64,000 bases of DNA from an uncultured Planctomycetaceae bacterium (GTDB lineage: Bacteria > Planctomycetota > Planctomycetia > Planctomycetales > Planctomycetaceae), in NCBI GenBank assembly GCA_943787265.1, contig CALSLT010000030.1, forward strand, positions 1 through 64,000, in the 5' to 3' direction. Shown here piece after piece: positions 45,705 to 55,174 of the stretch (within the stretch, counting starts at the first letter, position 1; every line of letters begins with the position of its first letter). The notes beneath the pieces were generated by a model. That model did no database searches and was not told the DNA's origin. It saw only the letters and a list, made by a program, of their open reading frames with translations. The translations under genes were made by a program, and so were the position numbers.

Positions 45705-46814
45705 ATGAAATACTCCGCCGCTGGCATCTTCGTTCACGTCACGACTCTGAGCCTTCTCGTCGCTGCGCAGGCCAACGCCGCTGAAAAGTTTCCCGCACCT
45801 GCAAAACCAGGCACAGGCTCCGTTGTATCTGCCAGGTTGATCTACCAACTCGAAGGACGGCAGACACCGCAGTGTCATGCCTCGACGATCGTTGAAACTT
45901 CGACCGGGCTTGTCGCCGCCTGGTTTGGCGGCACTCGTGAAAGTGCCACTGACGTCGGAATCTGGGTCTCACGACAAGTCGATGGATGCTGGTCGAAACC
46001 CGTCGAGGTGGCCGACGGGTCGGAAGGCGAGGATCAGGATTATGCCTGCTGGAATCCCGTACTTTTCAAGTCGACTGACGGACCGCTCATGCTGTTCTAC
46101 AAGGTCGGAGTTAACCCACGGCTTTGGTGGGGAGCCCTGATGACGTCTAAGGACGACGGTAAAACCTGGTCCAAAACACGTCGACTCGGCACCAACAACG
46201 CACTTCCGAAAGCTAATCAAAACCTGCTCGGCCCCGTAAAAAACAAACCACTGCAAATGAAGGATGGCTCCATTCTCTGTCCAACCAGCACAGAGAACGA
46301 AGGCTGGAAAGTCCACTTTGAAGTCACTCGCGATCTCGGCGAAACGTGGGAGGTGATCGGCCCAATCCACGATGCCTCAAAATTCAATGCCATTCAGCCG
46401 AGCATCCTGACGCACGCCGACGGGCAGTTGCAGATTCTTTGCCGCAGCCAGGAAAGCGTCGTTGCCGAAAGCTGGTCGAAAGACGGGGGCAAGACCTGGG
46501 GACCTGTCACTGCGACCGAGCTGCCGAATCCAAACGCAGGCACGGACGCAGTGACACTTGCCGACGGTCGGCACTTGATTGTTTACAACCACACAGTTCG
46601 CCGAGGCCCTTTCCCATCGGGCCGCGCGATGTTGAACGTTGCAATTTCAAACGACGGTAAATCGTGGAAGCCGGTCGTCACGCTGGAAAAAGACAAGAGT
46701 GAGTTCTCCTACCCAGCCGTCATTCAGGCGGCGGACGGAAAGATTCACATCACCTACACGTTCAAGCGTCAAAGCGTGAAGCATGTCGTGCTCGATCCAG
46801 CCCTGCTGAAATGA
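45705..46814 (+). CDS. Secreted sialidase-like (BNR repeat) glycoside hydrolase
   Basis: The 369-residue protein has a signal peptide (about 1-25) and a six-bladed sialidase-type propeller. Asp-box repeats appear as SKDDGKTWSK, SKDGGKTWGP and SNDGKSWKP. The N-terminal segment QTPQCHASTIVETSTGLVAAWFGG is characteristic of a bacterial exo-alpha-sialidase-like subfamily abundant in planctomycetes. True sialidases use an Arg triad, Tyr and Asp; I cannot confirm these by eye, so the substrate may be another acidic sugar. It follows the sulfatase by 36 bp, suggesting joint action on a sulfated glycan. Confidence 0.85.
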   Translation: MKYSAAGIFVHVTTLSLLVAAQANAAEKFPAPAKPGTGSVVSARLIYQLEGRQTPQCHASTIVETSTGLVAAWFGGTRESATDVGIWVSRQVDGCWSKPVEVADGSEGEDQDYACWNPVLFKSTDGPLMLFYKVGVNPRLWWGALMTSKDDGKTWSKTRRLGTNNALPKANQNLLGPVKNKPLQMKDGSILCPTSTENEGWKVHFEVTRDLGETWEVIGPIHDASKFNAIQPSILTHADGQLQILCRSQESVVAESWSKDGGKTWGPVTATELPNPNAGTDAVTLADGRHLIVYNHTVRRGPFPSGRAMLNVAISNDGKSWKPVVTLEKDKSEFSYPAVIQAADGKIHITYTFKRQSVKHVVLDPALLK

Positions 46815-46881
46815 CTCAATCAACACTCAGTTGATTTCACAAACTCCCGCCTCAAGAACACGCATCAGGGTTCAACTTCCG

Positions 46882-47703
46882 ATGACACGATTGATCACTT
46901 CTACGTTTCTCATTCTTTTCGCAGTCTCTTCGGCAGTAAACGCTCAGTCGCCATCGACTTTGAAACCACACATGGCGGTTCCTGGAAAAATCGTCCTGCA
47001 GGATGATTTTTCTGTAGCAAAGCCCCTTAAGAAGGGCGTCTGGCAATCGCGACAGGGAACTCGCTGGACCATCGAAGATGGCGTCCTTCAGGGCCGAGAA
47101 TCTTCGCCAGAGTTTCAGGCAAACCGGAAAGACCACTTTGGCTACGAGCCTCGCCTCAGCATTCCCGTAACCCCTGCCGAGTTTGTTGCCAAATTCTCGT
47201 TTCGGTTCGTCGGAGGCGATGAAACCGCGATCGTCCCATTTATCGAATTCGGACATCACGTCTGCCGAATTCGATTCAGCAAGGACGGAGCAACGCTGCT
47301 GTCAGATGGCGAAACGATGAAGCTCGCAGAGGCCAAAGACTTTGTCTGGAAGTCTGGTAAGTGGTACCACGCTCTGGCCGAAATGAAGAATGATGAATTC
47401 CTCATTCAAATCGCCGACGGACCGACGCTCTACGGTCAGCGAGACTCGTTTGCTAAAGACCCGACCAGTGGCGGAAACGGTTTCGGAATCGCTGGCCCCA
47501 AACACGGAGCGGTAGAAATCGACAATCTGACGATCTCGGCAGTCAAGGCGGCTACTCAGCCAAACTGGAACGCGCATAAAGCAACGCTCCCAAAGTTCAA
47601 ACCTATTCAGACCAAGCAGCCAAGGGTAAAAAAGCCCAAGGCTAAAGCAGACAATTCAGCTAAGAACAGGACCTCTCGATCACCAAAACTGATCGGAGAT
47701 TGA
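46882..47703 (+). CDS. Secreted LamG/DUF1080-like carbohydrate-associated protein
   Basis: The 273-residue product has a signal peptide (LITSTFLILFAVSSAVNA). A jelly-roll-like domain follows (IVLQDDFSVAKPLKKGVWQS, TRWTIEDGVLQGRES, VAKFSFRFVGGDETAIVPFIEF, HGAVEIDNLTISAVK). Its tail is Lys-rich (PRVKKPKAKADNSAKNR). The fold resembles DUF1080/LamG glycan-binding domains. ATG 46882 is favoured over the earlier in-frame ATG at 46831 because the signal peptide begins there. It ends 2 bp before the cyanophycinase-like gene and lies 67 bp after the sialidase-like gene, so the four genes probably form one operon. Confidence 0.7.
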   Translation: MTRLITSTFLILFAVSSAVNAQSPSTLKPHMAVPGKIVLQDDFSVAKPLKKGVWQSRQGTRWTIEDGVLQGRESSPEFQANRKDHFGYEPRLSIPVTPAEFVAKFSFRFVGGDETAIVPFIEFGHHVCRIRFSKDGATLLSDGETMKLAEAKDFVWKSGKWYHALAEMKNDEFLIQIADGPTLYGQRDSFAKDPTSGGNGFGIAGPKHGAVEIDNLTISAVKAATQPNWNAHKATLPKFKPIQTKQPRVKKPKAKADNSAKNRTSRSPKLIGD

Positions 47704-47705
47704 GC

Positions 47706-48590
47706 ATGCGTCAGACCATTTTCTGGGCGGCACTGTTTCTTACTGTTGGCCTGATTGCGACGTTTCACGCAACTGCTGCTGACGTCACAACTGGCCCTAA
47801 GAATGGCGTGCTGGTAATCGTTGGCGGGGGCGACCGCGACAACGCAATGTTTCGCCAGTTCGTGAAAATTGCGGGCGGTAAAGACGTAAAGCTGGCCATC
47901 ATTCCTACGGCCGCCTCCAGCAAACCTGATTACGACTACGCCGGACATCGCTCCGCCACGTACGCTCGCGAAGAGCTCGGAATGCCGAACGTGACCGTCG
48001 TTCATTCACACGATCGGAACGTGGCGGACACCGCCGCCTTCGCAAAACCGATTCGAGAAGCCGACGCATTGTGGTTCACCGGCGGACGCCAATGGAGAAT
48101 TGCCGATGCCTACCTGGGAACGCTCGCCGAAACCGAAATTCGCAATGTTCTGAAACGTGGGGGAGTAATTGGTGGCAGTTCCGCCGGTGCGTCCATCCAA
48201 GGCTCATTCCTTGTCCGAGGCGACACTAAGTCCAGCCGTATTCTGATCGGTGATCATCAACGCGGATTCGGATTCATCACAAACTCCGCCATCGACCAGC
48301 ACGTCATTCCACGAAAACGTCAAAGCGGCCTGATAGAAGTTCTCACTGACCCCAGGGGCAAGATGAACGGCGGCATCAATCGCGAGGCTTTGCTCGGCAT
48401 CGGTATCGACGAAGCGACCGCCATCGTGGTTCGACAAAACAAATTCGAAGTCATCGGCAAGAAGGACGGCGTCGTACTGATTTACGATCCAAATTTGTGG
48501 ACATCGTCCACAGCCGACGTGGACAAGTACATGACGCTTTCGCCCAGCACGAAGTACGACCTCGCAAAGCGAACCGTCCTGAGCCGTTAA
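47706..48590 (+). CDS. Secreted cyanophycinase-like S51 peptidase
   Basis: The 294-residue protein has a signal peptide (about 1-25) and a peptidase S51 fold. The nucleophile elbow is GGSSAGA with Ser159, and the conserved IDQHVIPRKRQSGL and GIGIDEATAIVV segments follow. Cyanophycinases cleave beta-aspartyl-arginine polymers, and other S51 members cleave aspartyl dipeptides. There is no cyanophycin synthetase in the window and the enzyme is exported, so an external peptide is the likelier target. ATG 47706 has GGAG 8 nt upstream; it starts 2 bp after the stop of the preceding gene, implying coupling. Confidence 0.88.
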   Translation: MRQTIFWAALFLTVGLIATFHATAADVTTGPKNGVLVIVGGGDRDNAMFRQFVKIAGGKDVKLAIIPTAASSKPDYDYAGHRSATYAREELGMPNVTVVHSHDRNVADTAAFAKPIREADALWFTGGRQWRIADAYLGTLAETEIRNVLKRGGVIGGSSAGASIQGSFLVRGDTKSSRILIGDHQRGFGFITNSAIDQHVIPRKRQSGLIEVLTDPRGKMNGGINREALLGIGIDEATAIVVRQNKFEVIGKKDGVVLIYDPNLWTSSTADVDKYMTLSPSTKYDLAKRTVLSR

Positions 48591-48611
48591 CGCGCTCAAA
48601 GGCTTCGGCCG

Positions 48612-50072
48612 TTATACAAGTCCGGCAATTGGCTCGCCGTGATAAATGTGGTGAGGCCGTCCCAGATCATCAGCCCAGGTCGCCGTAGCGGGGACGCCTA
48701 AGGCGTTGTAGATCGATGCCGCCATGTTCTCTGGCTTCTGTGGATTAGATGCCGGATACGCTGCGTCTTTGTCTGACGCCCCAATAACGTCGCCGCCATT
48801 GACACCTCCGCCAGCGAAGAAAAGCGTCTGCACCGCTCCCCAATGGTCTCTTCCCGGAGCGTCGTAGTGCTCGGCAAGGTGCGAGATTTTTGGCGTCCGA
48901 CCGAACTCGCCGCCCATCACAACCATCGTCGTGTCGAGCAGCCCGCTTTGCTTCAAGTCGTCCAGTAATGCAGAGAGTGCTCGATCTGTCGGTGGAAGCA
49001 GTCTCTCGCGAAGCCTCCAGAATGCGTCGCCGTGAGTGTCCCACGCTTCGTTATTGCCAAGATTGACCTGAACCATGTTCACACCGGACTGAACCATCCG
49101 ATACGCCATCAGTAGCGACCAGCCAAAACTGTTGCGGCCATAACGTTCCTGAGTTTTGACGTCAGCTTTTGTGACTTCGATCGCTTTGCGAATTCGCTGA
49201 CTCGCCAACAACGAAATCGCCGATTCACGATGAATGTCGTACCGAGTACCTTCCGCCGAACGCTCCAACTCCAACTGTTGACGATCAATCGAGCCAAGTA
49301 AATTCAGTCGACGATCGAACCGACTTGAATTCAACTCGGCCGGTAACTTCAAACTCGGAGCCTGAAACAGCTTCGGTTGGTCTGACGTTGGATTCTTTCG
49401 AGGAAGCTGATGGAACGTGTATTCCGGATACGCACCTCGCCAGAACGGATCGCCATAGTGCGTTGCCTCGATGATAAACGGATCGCGATTCCCGCCCATC
49501 ATCCCGCCATACGCTCCGGGAATCGTTCCGCCCGACCAATGCACCAACCGCTCAGGCAGCATCACCGAAGGCGGCAGGTTGTTCCGCGCCGGCACTGCGT
49601 CGCCGACAACAGACGAAATAGACGGCCAGTCTGTGGGCCGAGGTTTACGGTCACCCTTAAACACCGGCGCAATCGAGCGTCCGGTCAGCATGTAATAGTG
49701 CCCGAGCGTGTGACCGTTCGTCGGGTGCGTGAGCGATCGAACCAGCGACCACGAGTCACTGCGCTGCGCGAGCATCGGCAGGTGCTCGCAAATTTCAATA
49801 CCGGGCGTTGCAGTGGGGATCGGGTTGAACTCGCCTCGAATCGTGTCGGGCGAATCCGGTTTCATATCGAAGCTGTCCTGCTGAGCAAGACCTCCGGAAA
49901 GAAAGATGTAGATACAGGACTTCGCAGTCCCGTGGCCAGCGGGCTGCTCAGAAGCCTGAGCGTTCCGTAGCCCGTCCAGATGATTCATCCCCAGTCCGAG
50001 AAGGCCGATGGCCCCCGCCTGGACCGAAGTCCGTCGCGAAATCTTTGCATGAACTCTTTGTCGTTTAGCCAT
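48612..50072 (-). CDS. DUF1501 protein with twin-arginine signal
   Basis: The 486-residue protein starts with a Tat-like signal (ISRRTSVQAGAIGLLGLG) and then DUF1501 sequence. Typical blocks are CIYIFLSGGLAQQDSFDMKPD, RSLTHPTNGHTLGHYYMLTG, NNEAWDTHGDAFWRL, VVMGGEFGRTPKI and PGRDHWGAVQTLFFAGGGV. DUF1501 is a distant relative of the sulfatase/alkaline-phosphatase superfamily; its DTHG, GEFGRTP and RDHW motifs are probable metal ligands. Such genes usually stand beside a PSCyt/PSD1 gene; here the nearest one is about 11 kb away. ATG 50072 has AAGGTG about 8 nt upstream; the open frame extends 24 codons further without similarity. Confidence 0.92.
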   Translation of the reverse strand: MAKRQRVHAKISRRTSVQAGAIGLLGLGMNHLDGLRNAQASEQPAGHGTAKSCIYIFLSGGLAQQDSFDMKPDSPDTIRGEFNPIPTATPGIEICEHLPMLAQRSDSWSLVRSLTHPTNGHTLGHYYMLTGRSIAPVFKGDRKPRPTDWPSISSVVGDAVPARNNLPPSVMLPERLVHWSGGTIPGAYGGMMGGNRDPFIIEATHYGDPFWRGAYPEYTFHQLPRKNPTSDQPKLFQAPSLKLPAELNSSRFDRRLNLLGSIDRQQLELERSAEGTRYDIHRESAISLLASQRIRKAIEVTKADVKTQERYGRNSFGWSLLMAYRMVQSGVNMVQVNLGNNEAWDTHGDAFWRLRERLLPPTDRALSALLDDLKQSGLLDTTMVVMGGEFGRTPKISHLAEHYDAPGRDHWGAVQTLFFAGGGVNGGDVIGASDKDAAYPASNPQKPENMAASIYNALGVPATATWADDLGRPHHIYHGEPIAGLV

Positions 50073-50467
50073 TTCTGACACCTTGACTGAGTCTTCTGAG
50101 AGCGGAACTCGACCGCAAATCACCTTCCGATAATCCATCGGCAATTAGTCATATCTCTGTTGAACACAGAATAGCCAACCAGACGTCAGTTGGCTGCTCT
50201 CATTCGCCCCTCACGAACACTCGGAAGTATCCACCAAACTAATTAACAACCAGCCTAATCTGTACGCGGATCAAAGGTTGGTTTTCAAAGACGGTGTGGC
50301 TTCTCAGACTTTACACCATCGCACGAGATGCTTCTGGTTCGTATGACGACCTCATTCTCCAGAAAAACAAATGTTTTGACATCCTTGACGAGCGACCTCA
50401 TCGCAGTAAGCATCACGACTTGGCACGAGTGGCCAAATCATCACAAATATGGATAAGGGATGCGGGC
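50073..50467. promoter_or_regulatory. Divergent promoter region with a dyad
   Basis: About 395 bp between divergent genes. A dyad AGCCAAC (50173-50179)/GTTGGCT (50189-50195) flanks a central GACGTC, the shape expected of a dimeric regulator site. No sigma-factor boxes can be assigned with confidence. Confidence 0.4.
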
Positions 50468-52678
50468 ATGAATAAGGGATTAGCCATTGGCATTGCCGTC
50501 GTTGCGGCAGCACTTGTAGTCGGCACTGTCGTTTTCAAGTCGGGTAAGGAACAGGCCCCGGATCACGACCCAACTTCGCTGGTCGTAGGTGAAGCAGCAG
50601 TCGATCCAGAACTGACGACCGAGATTTCCGACGGCTTCGGCGCTGCAGCCCAAGTACCAGACGATGTCTCGGCCTACTCAGCATCTTTGAACCTCGCAGA
50701 ACGCTGGACTCGAATCTGGCAGAGCAATGCGGTTCAGAATCTGATGTCTCTGCCGACCGTGCAGCAAGCCTGGCTGCAAGGTCAGGGACACCCCTTCTTC
50801 ACCAGCCTCATGCAGACCGCAACCACCCATCCGGTGGCGATGCAGGGCTTGCCGGTCCTTAGAGACGCGCTCTCGACCGAAGTCTTTGTATGTGCAGGTC
50901 CCGATCTTGCCGAGACCGCCGGCGCATTGGGAGACCTGTACGGCGAGATGCAACTAGCTCGAATGCAGTCACAAATCGCTGGCGCCACTGGTAGCCCAAC
51001 CAACAACCTGGAATCGGCATTCGGAGACATGATCGAGACCGTCCTGGAGAACGAAGACCGATTGAAGCTGCCATCTTTTCTGATCGGATTCCGCTTAACC
51101 AATGTCGAAGCGGCAACGCAGTTCATTGACGAATGGCTTCCTCAGATTAATACAGGACCAGTCGGCGTCATCGAGAAGAAAACGATCAGTGAAGGCCAGT
51201 TCTACGTTCTCGACACGTCCGGTCAGCAATTGCCCGATAGTGTGATTGCCCAGATGACTTCTGCTTTACAGACGACTGAGCAGCCCGCCGAAGTGATCGA
51301 GCGACTGACAGATTTTGTTCGTGGTCAGCGAGTCAATGTGGCCATTGGGGTGCTCGATGATTATCTCATGATCTCATTGGGATCTGACACGAGCCTGCTT
51401 GAACGATGGGGCACAGACTCGTCGCTGGCAAAGTCAGAAAGTTTCGCACCGGCACGAGCAAACTTCAAAGAAGGCCTGGCAACTCTCAGCTACACGGCGA
51501 AGAGCATGTCAGCCGAACCGATCACCCCGGAAGATGTCCAAAATTTGGTTGAGTACCTGCTCGAGTCAATCCCCTACTTCACCGTCCCGACCGACCTGGC
51601 GGAACGATTACGTAAGGATGTCAAACTTCTTGCTGGTGAGTTTCCCATTCCGGAACAGCATGAAACGCTGGCGTTCAGTTTTGATAACCAAGGCACGGAG
51701 TCCTTCAAATTCGGTGCCCCATTTCCGGCTTCGTTGGACGGTTCACTGCCCTTGTCCGTGTTGGCTCACCGTGGCCCGCAACCGATCGTCGCTTCCGCAG
51801 CCCGCGCGGCAAAGAATCCGGACGGCTACGAGCAGGCTGTGAAATGGATCCAAGTTGCATTCGGGTATTTTGAAGACTATGGCGTGCCCGCGATCCCTCC
51901 CGAGGACCGACCGAAGTACGAGCAAGGCATAAGCATCGCCATGCCGTTCTTGACTTCGATCGACGCAGCAACTCGAGACCACCTCGTTCCGGCCGTTGAT
52001 GGGACACAGTCGATTTTCGTCATGGATGGTCGTGGTGAACTGGCAGTCCTGCCGGGCGGTGAAGTTCTGCAGCCACCACTCTTCATTCCACGACTTGGCA
52101 CAGTCATCGAACTGAACGACGCCGAACAGTTCGAGATCGCGATAACGGACTACGCTGAAGCGTCGAGAAAATTGATCGCCGACATCAACGCTGCCTATCC
52201 TGGATCGATGCCACCTTCTGTGACGATCCCTGCACCTCAGACTGCGGAGATAGCAGGAGGCACGCACTACTTCTATCCATTGCCGATTGACCTCGGTCGC
52301 GACATCCTTCCGTCAGCTCTGATCAAGGATCGGCTATTAGTGCTTTCATCTTCGGCATCTCTTGCCGAACAGCTTGTCGACGAACAACCAATGCCAGACT
52401 GCCAAGTCACTGGCACCGACACTGCTGCCGGAGCAGTGATGACCATCGAATTCACCGAGCTATGGAATTTCTTCCGGAACATGGGCGACTCAGCATTCAT
52501 GTTGGCTCAGCAGAAAAACCGAAGAGGCAACGCCCAAACAATCACACTGATCAAAATGCATTCAGATGCAGTACTACGATCACTTGGAGCGATCCGCAGC
52601 TATCGCAGCACGACGACCCTGTATAACGGACGTGCGATGCAACATTCATGGCTTCACGTTGAGGACATCAGCCGTTGA
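50468..52678 (+). CDS. Exported single-pass membrane protein of unknown function (DUF3352-like)
   Basis: The 736-residue protein begins with a signal anchor (GLAIGIAVVAAALVVGTVVF) and is otherwise extracytoplasmic. Phrases such as VPDDVSAYSASLNLAERWTRIWQS, GFRLTNVEAATQFIDEWLPQI and GQFYVLDTSGQQLPDSVIAQM recall DUF3352-type proteins, which are poorly characterised. Four or more paralogous-looking alpha/beta units may be present. ATG 50468 follows AGGG at about 8 nt; an in-frame 58-codon extension lacks coding character. Its stop overlaps the TTG start of the CvpA-like gene by 4 bp, so the two are coupled. Confidence 0.6.
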   Translation: MNKGLAIGIAVVAAALVVGTVVFKSGKEQAPDHDPTSLVVGEAAVDPELTTEISDGFGAAAQVPDDVSAYSASLNLAERWTRIWQSNAVQNLMSLPTVQQAWLQGQGHPFFTSLMQTATTHPVAMQGLPVLRDALSTEVFVCAGPDLAETAGALGDLYGEMQLARMQSQIAGATGSPTNNLESAFGDMIETVLENEDRLKLPSFLIGFRLTNVEAATQFIDEWLPQINTGPVGVIEKKTISEGQFYVLDTSGQQLPDSVIAQMTSALQTTEQPAEVIERLTDFVRGQRVNVAIGVLDDYLMISLGSDTSLLERWGTDSSLAKSESFAPARANFKEGLATLSYTAKSMSAEPITPEDVQNLVEYLLESIPYFTVPTDLAERLRKDVKLLAGEFPIPEQHETLAFSFDNQGTESFKFGAPFPASLDGSLPLSVLAHRGPQPIVASAARAAKNPDGYEQAVKWIQVAFGYFEDYGVPAIPPEDRPKYEQGISIAMPFLTSIDAATRDHLVPAVDGTQSIFVMDGRGELAVLPGGEVLQPPLFIPRLGTVIELNDAEQFEIAITDYAEASRKLIADINAAYPGSMPPSVTIPAPQTAEIAGGTHYFYPLPIDLGRDILPSALIKDRLLVLSSSASLAEQLVDEQPMPDCQVTGTDTAAGAVMTIEFTELWNFFRNMGDSAFMLAQQKNRRGNAQTITLIKMHSDAVLRSLGAIRSYRSTTTLYNGRAMQHSWLHVEDISR

Positions 52679-53535
52679 CTGAGATCGTCCTACTTCTGGC
52701 CACGTTTTTCGCCATGTATATGACATGGCGAGGTTACTGCCGTGGTTTTTTTGCAACGATCGCGGGTTGGTTGCCACCGCTCCTGGCACTGGGCACGTTC
52801 CTGCTGGTCATCTGGCTCCAACGGCAATCTCCCACAGGGACGATCGTCACCGGGCTCATTGCAGCGGTGACCACCTACATTGGCGGAACTTTGCTTTTAC
52901 GAGTCGGTAGACGTCGACTGGCGCGGCGTCTGCCGACTCACCCTCAAAATGCACTTCGTCGCTGGCATTGGTGGTGCAACCACGTCGCCGGAGCAGTGTT
53001 AGGTCTACTGTGCTCGGCTACCGCCTGTCTCGGCTTCGCATCGCTAACCAGCACTCTGCCATTCGCCTATTCCATCGCGACACAATCTGGTATCGAGGCC
53101 GAGAAGAACGAAAAAACTCCGTACTGGGTCATGAAACTCGGCGAAACCTGCAGAACACTCGCTGAGGTGTCCGACAGCGTCGTCCTGGGAAACGTACCGC
53201 GACTGCGTGAGTACAGTCAGGAAATGAACGCTCTTGTTACGATTCTCAACGCGGAGCCGGAAAATTTGAAACGCGTCGCAGAGCTTCACGGTTTCGCGAG
53301 ACTTGAGCATTTGCCCGCGGTAACAACCGCGTTAGAAGATAAACGATACGCCGAACTGTTTCTCCAACTGCGAGATGGAGATATCACGGCAGTTTCCGAA
53401 CTCGTCGACAGCTCGATCACTCGCGACCTGTTGACGTGCCCTGAAATCCGATCGTTCACTCGAACTGTCACACCGTCCAGCCTCGCACGCGATCTTGAGG
53501 ACTCCGAATCGGACAACGTGACCGACGTCAAGTAG
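52675..53535 (+). CDS. CvpA-like membrane protein
   Basis: The 286-residue protein starts at TTG 52675 inside the upstream stop (TTGA overlap). Four hydrophobic segments fill the N-terminal half (IVLLLATFFAMYMTWRGY, PPLLALGTFLLVIWLQ, VTGLIAAVTTYIGGTLLL, VAGAVLGLLCSATACLGFA). The short GYCRGF turn after the first helix and the Gly-rich fourth helix resemble CvpA family proteins. A soluble helical tail of about 140 residues follows, which plain CvpA lacks. It may form a membrane complex with the coupled upstream protein. Family assignment is tentative. Confidence 0.6.
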   Translation: MTEIVLLLATFFAMYMTWRGYCRGFFATIAGWLPPLLALGTFLLVIWLQRQSPTGTIVTGLIAAVTTYIGGTLLLRVGRRRLARRLPTHPQNALRRWHWWCNHVAGAVLGLLCSATACLGFASLTSTLPFAYSIATQSGIEAEKNEKTPYWVMKLGETCRTLAEVSDSVVLGNVPRLREYSQEMNALVTILNAEPENLKRVAELHGFARLEHLPAVTTALEDKRYAELFLQLRDGDITAVSELVDSSITRDLLTCPEIRSFTRTVTPSSLARDLEDSESDNVTDVK

Positions 53536-53554
53536 CGACGTCGCAAATCCGGAA

Positions 53555-54940
53555 TCACTCAGCACGCTGTGGTGGATGAGCGGTCCAGACTGCCGCGGCT
53601 GCGAACATTGGCAGAGCGAGAAATGCCATGAGTGCGGGTTCGTACGCGCCGTAGTAGTCGCTGGAAATCGCCAGTGGCAATGGTCCGATCGCCGCGGCAA
53701 GGATCATCGCTGACCAGGCAACTCCACGGACGGCTCCCTGATGAGCACGGCCGTAGTAGTTGATCCAGACGACGGTTGCCGTGCTGCGCATCACGCTCCC
53801 GTGCAGTCCGAGCAGCAACGCATAAACGCCGGCCATCCAGGTGAACGGCATATTCATGACCAGCAAAGTCGCCGTCGCCAGGAACATCATTGCCGCCGCG
53901 AGAATAAATCGGCTCGGAACACGATCAGTCAACCACCCCGTCGGAAACTGCAACAACGTGGCGAAGCCAGCCTGCAGCGTCATCATCAAAAGAGCTTCCG
54001 TACGGTCGAGGCCGTGCCGTTTCAGAAGCTCAACCTGATGAAACACCAGGCCAGTCCCAACAAGTCCAGACGTCGCCGGCACGCACAGCAACTTCCAGAA
54101 AGTCGCGTTCCGCAAAACCTCGTGGACCGTCCAGGAATCTTCCAGTGATGTGATCGCCGGCCCCGTGGCCGAACTCGACTCGCCCCCTGCCTCATCTTTC
54201 GACTTCTCGGAGGTCGACAAGGATGAGTCCGGATCAGCCTTATCAGCAGGTCGGCGTGAATCCGCATTCGGGTCCAAACCGTCGGGATGCAGGCCGAGGT
54301 CTTCCGGACGGTCCCTCAAAATGAAGATGCCAGGCAGAATCAGCATCAACCAGACGCCCCAGGCAAGTCCCTGCCACGCGGTCTGCCAGCCGTAATTTTC
54401 AATCAGCCAGTTGTTGATCAGCGGAATGGACATCACGGAAAGGCCTCCTCCCAGTCCCGCCATTGCCGTTGCGATGCCTCGCCGACGTTCGAACCACTCG
54501 CCAACGATCCACACGGAAACTAATGACAGAGCCCCCTGCCCCAGGCTTCGCACGATCCCGAATCCCAAATACAACGTCGGCAACGAGTCGACGTGCGACA
54601 TCATCCAGCAACCGCAGCCAAGCCCGGTCGCGATAATCGGAAGCATGACCCGAGCACCGTGTCGATCGACCAGACGCCCAACGTATGGCAGCAGACAGGC
54701 GCTAACGACCGTCGCGCACGCGTAGGCCAGGGAATAGTCGGTCTCGGAAACGCCAAGTCCGGTCCGCATCGGATCCTTGAACGCAGCTACCGAATACGAC
54801 TGGCCCGGCGCCGACATATATTGAGCGGCGCCGGAAATCCCCAGCATTGTCCAGCCGGGAAACCATCGGTATGGCCGAATTGCCGAATCATTGAGCACAG
54901 GTTCAGACGAAGAATCTTTTCGGTCACTCGGGCCGGGCAT
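53555..54940 (-). CDS. Major facilitator superfamily transporter
   Basis: The 461-residue protein has about 12 hydrophobic helices in two bundles separated by a long acidic, Ser-rich loop (about residues 215-265). The MFS signature after TM2 is visible as YVGRLVDRHGARVML, and its second-half counterpart as PTGWLTDRVPSRFIL. The segment VSVWIVGEWFERRRGIATAMAGLGGGL resembles the monocarboxylate/oxalate-formate branch, so an organic anion is a plausible substrate. It ends 19 bp from the convergent CvpA-like gene. No catabolic neighbour hints at a substrate. Confidence 0.88.
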   Translation of the reverse strand: MPGPSDRKDSSSEPVLNDSAIRPYRWFPGWTMLGISGAAQYMSAPGQSYSVAAFKDPMRTGLGVSETDYSLAYACATVVSACLLPYVGRLVDRHGARVMLPIIATGLGCGCWMMSHVDSLPTLYLGFGIVRSLGQGALSLVSVWIVGEWFERRRGIATAMAGLGGGLSVMSIPLINNWLIENYGWQTAWQGLAWGVWLMLILPGIFILRDRPEDLGLHPDGLDPNADSRRPADKADPDSSLSTSEKSKDEAGGESSSATGPAITSLEDSWTVHEVLRNATFWKLLCVPATSGLVGTGLVFHQVELLKRHGLDRTEALLMMTLQAGFATLLQFPTGWLTDRVPSRFILAAAMMFLATATLLVMNMPFTWMAGVYALLLGLHGSVMRSTATVVWINYYGRAHQGAVRGVAWSAMILAAAIGPLPLAISSDYYGAYEPALMAFLALPMFAAAAVWTAHPPQRAE

Positions 54941-55174
54941 TTACTGACGCACCTTCCATGGATCAAGCACGTCGATCGGCTTTGCGGGCTGGATGTCTCC
55001 ATGCGATTGTAGCAGCCGAGATCAATCAGCGCAATCGGGCTACAGCACGGCTCGACTTGCACCTTTCGTAGCCAGCGACCAAAGCCTCGCCGCCCCAGCC
55101 GTTAAAGTAACGCCGCGACATCGTTGTGCAGCTCCCCAAACCGGCGACCGGTCCTGATCAAGCCATTTGGAAAC

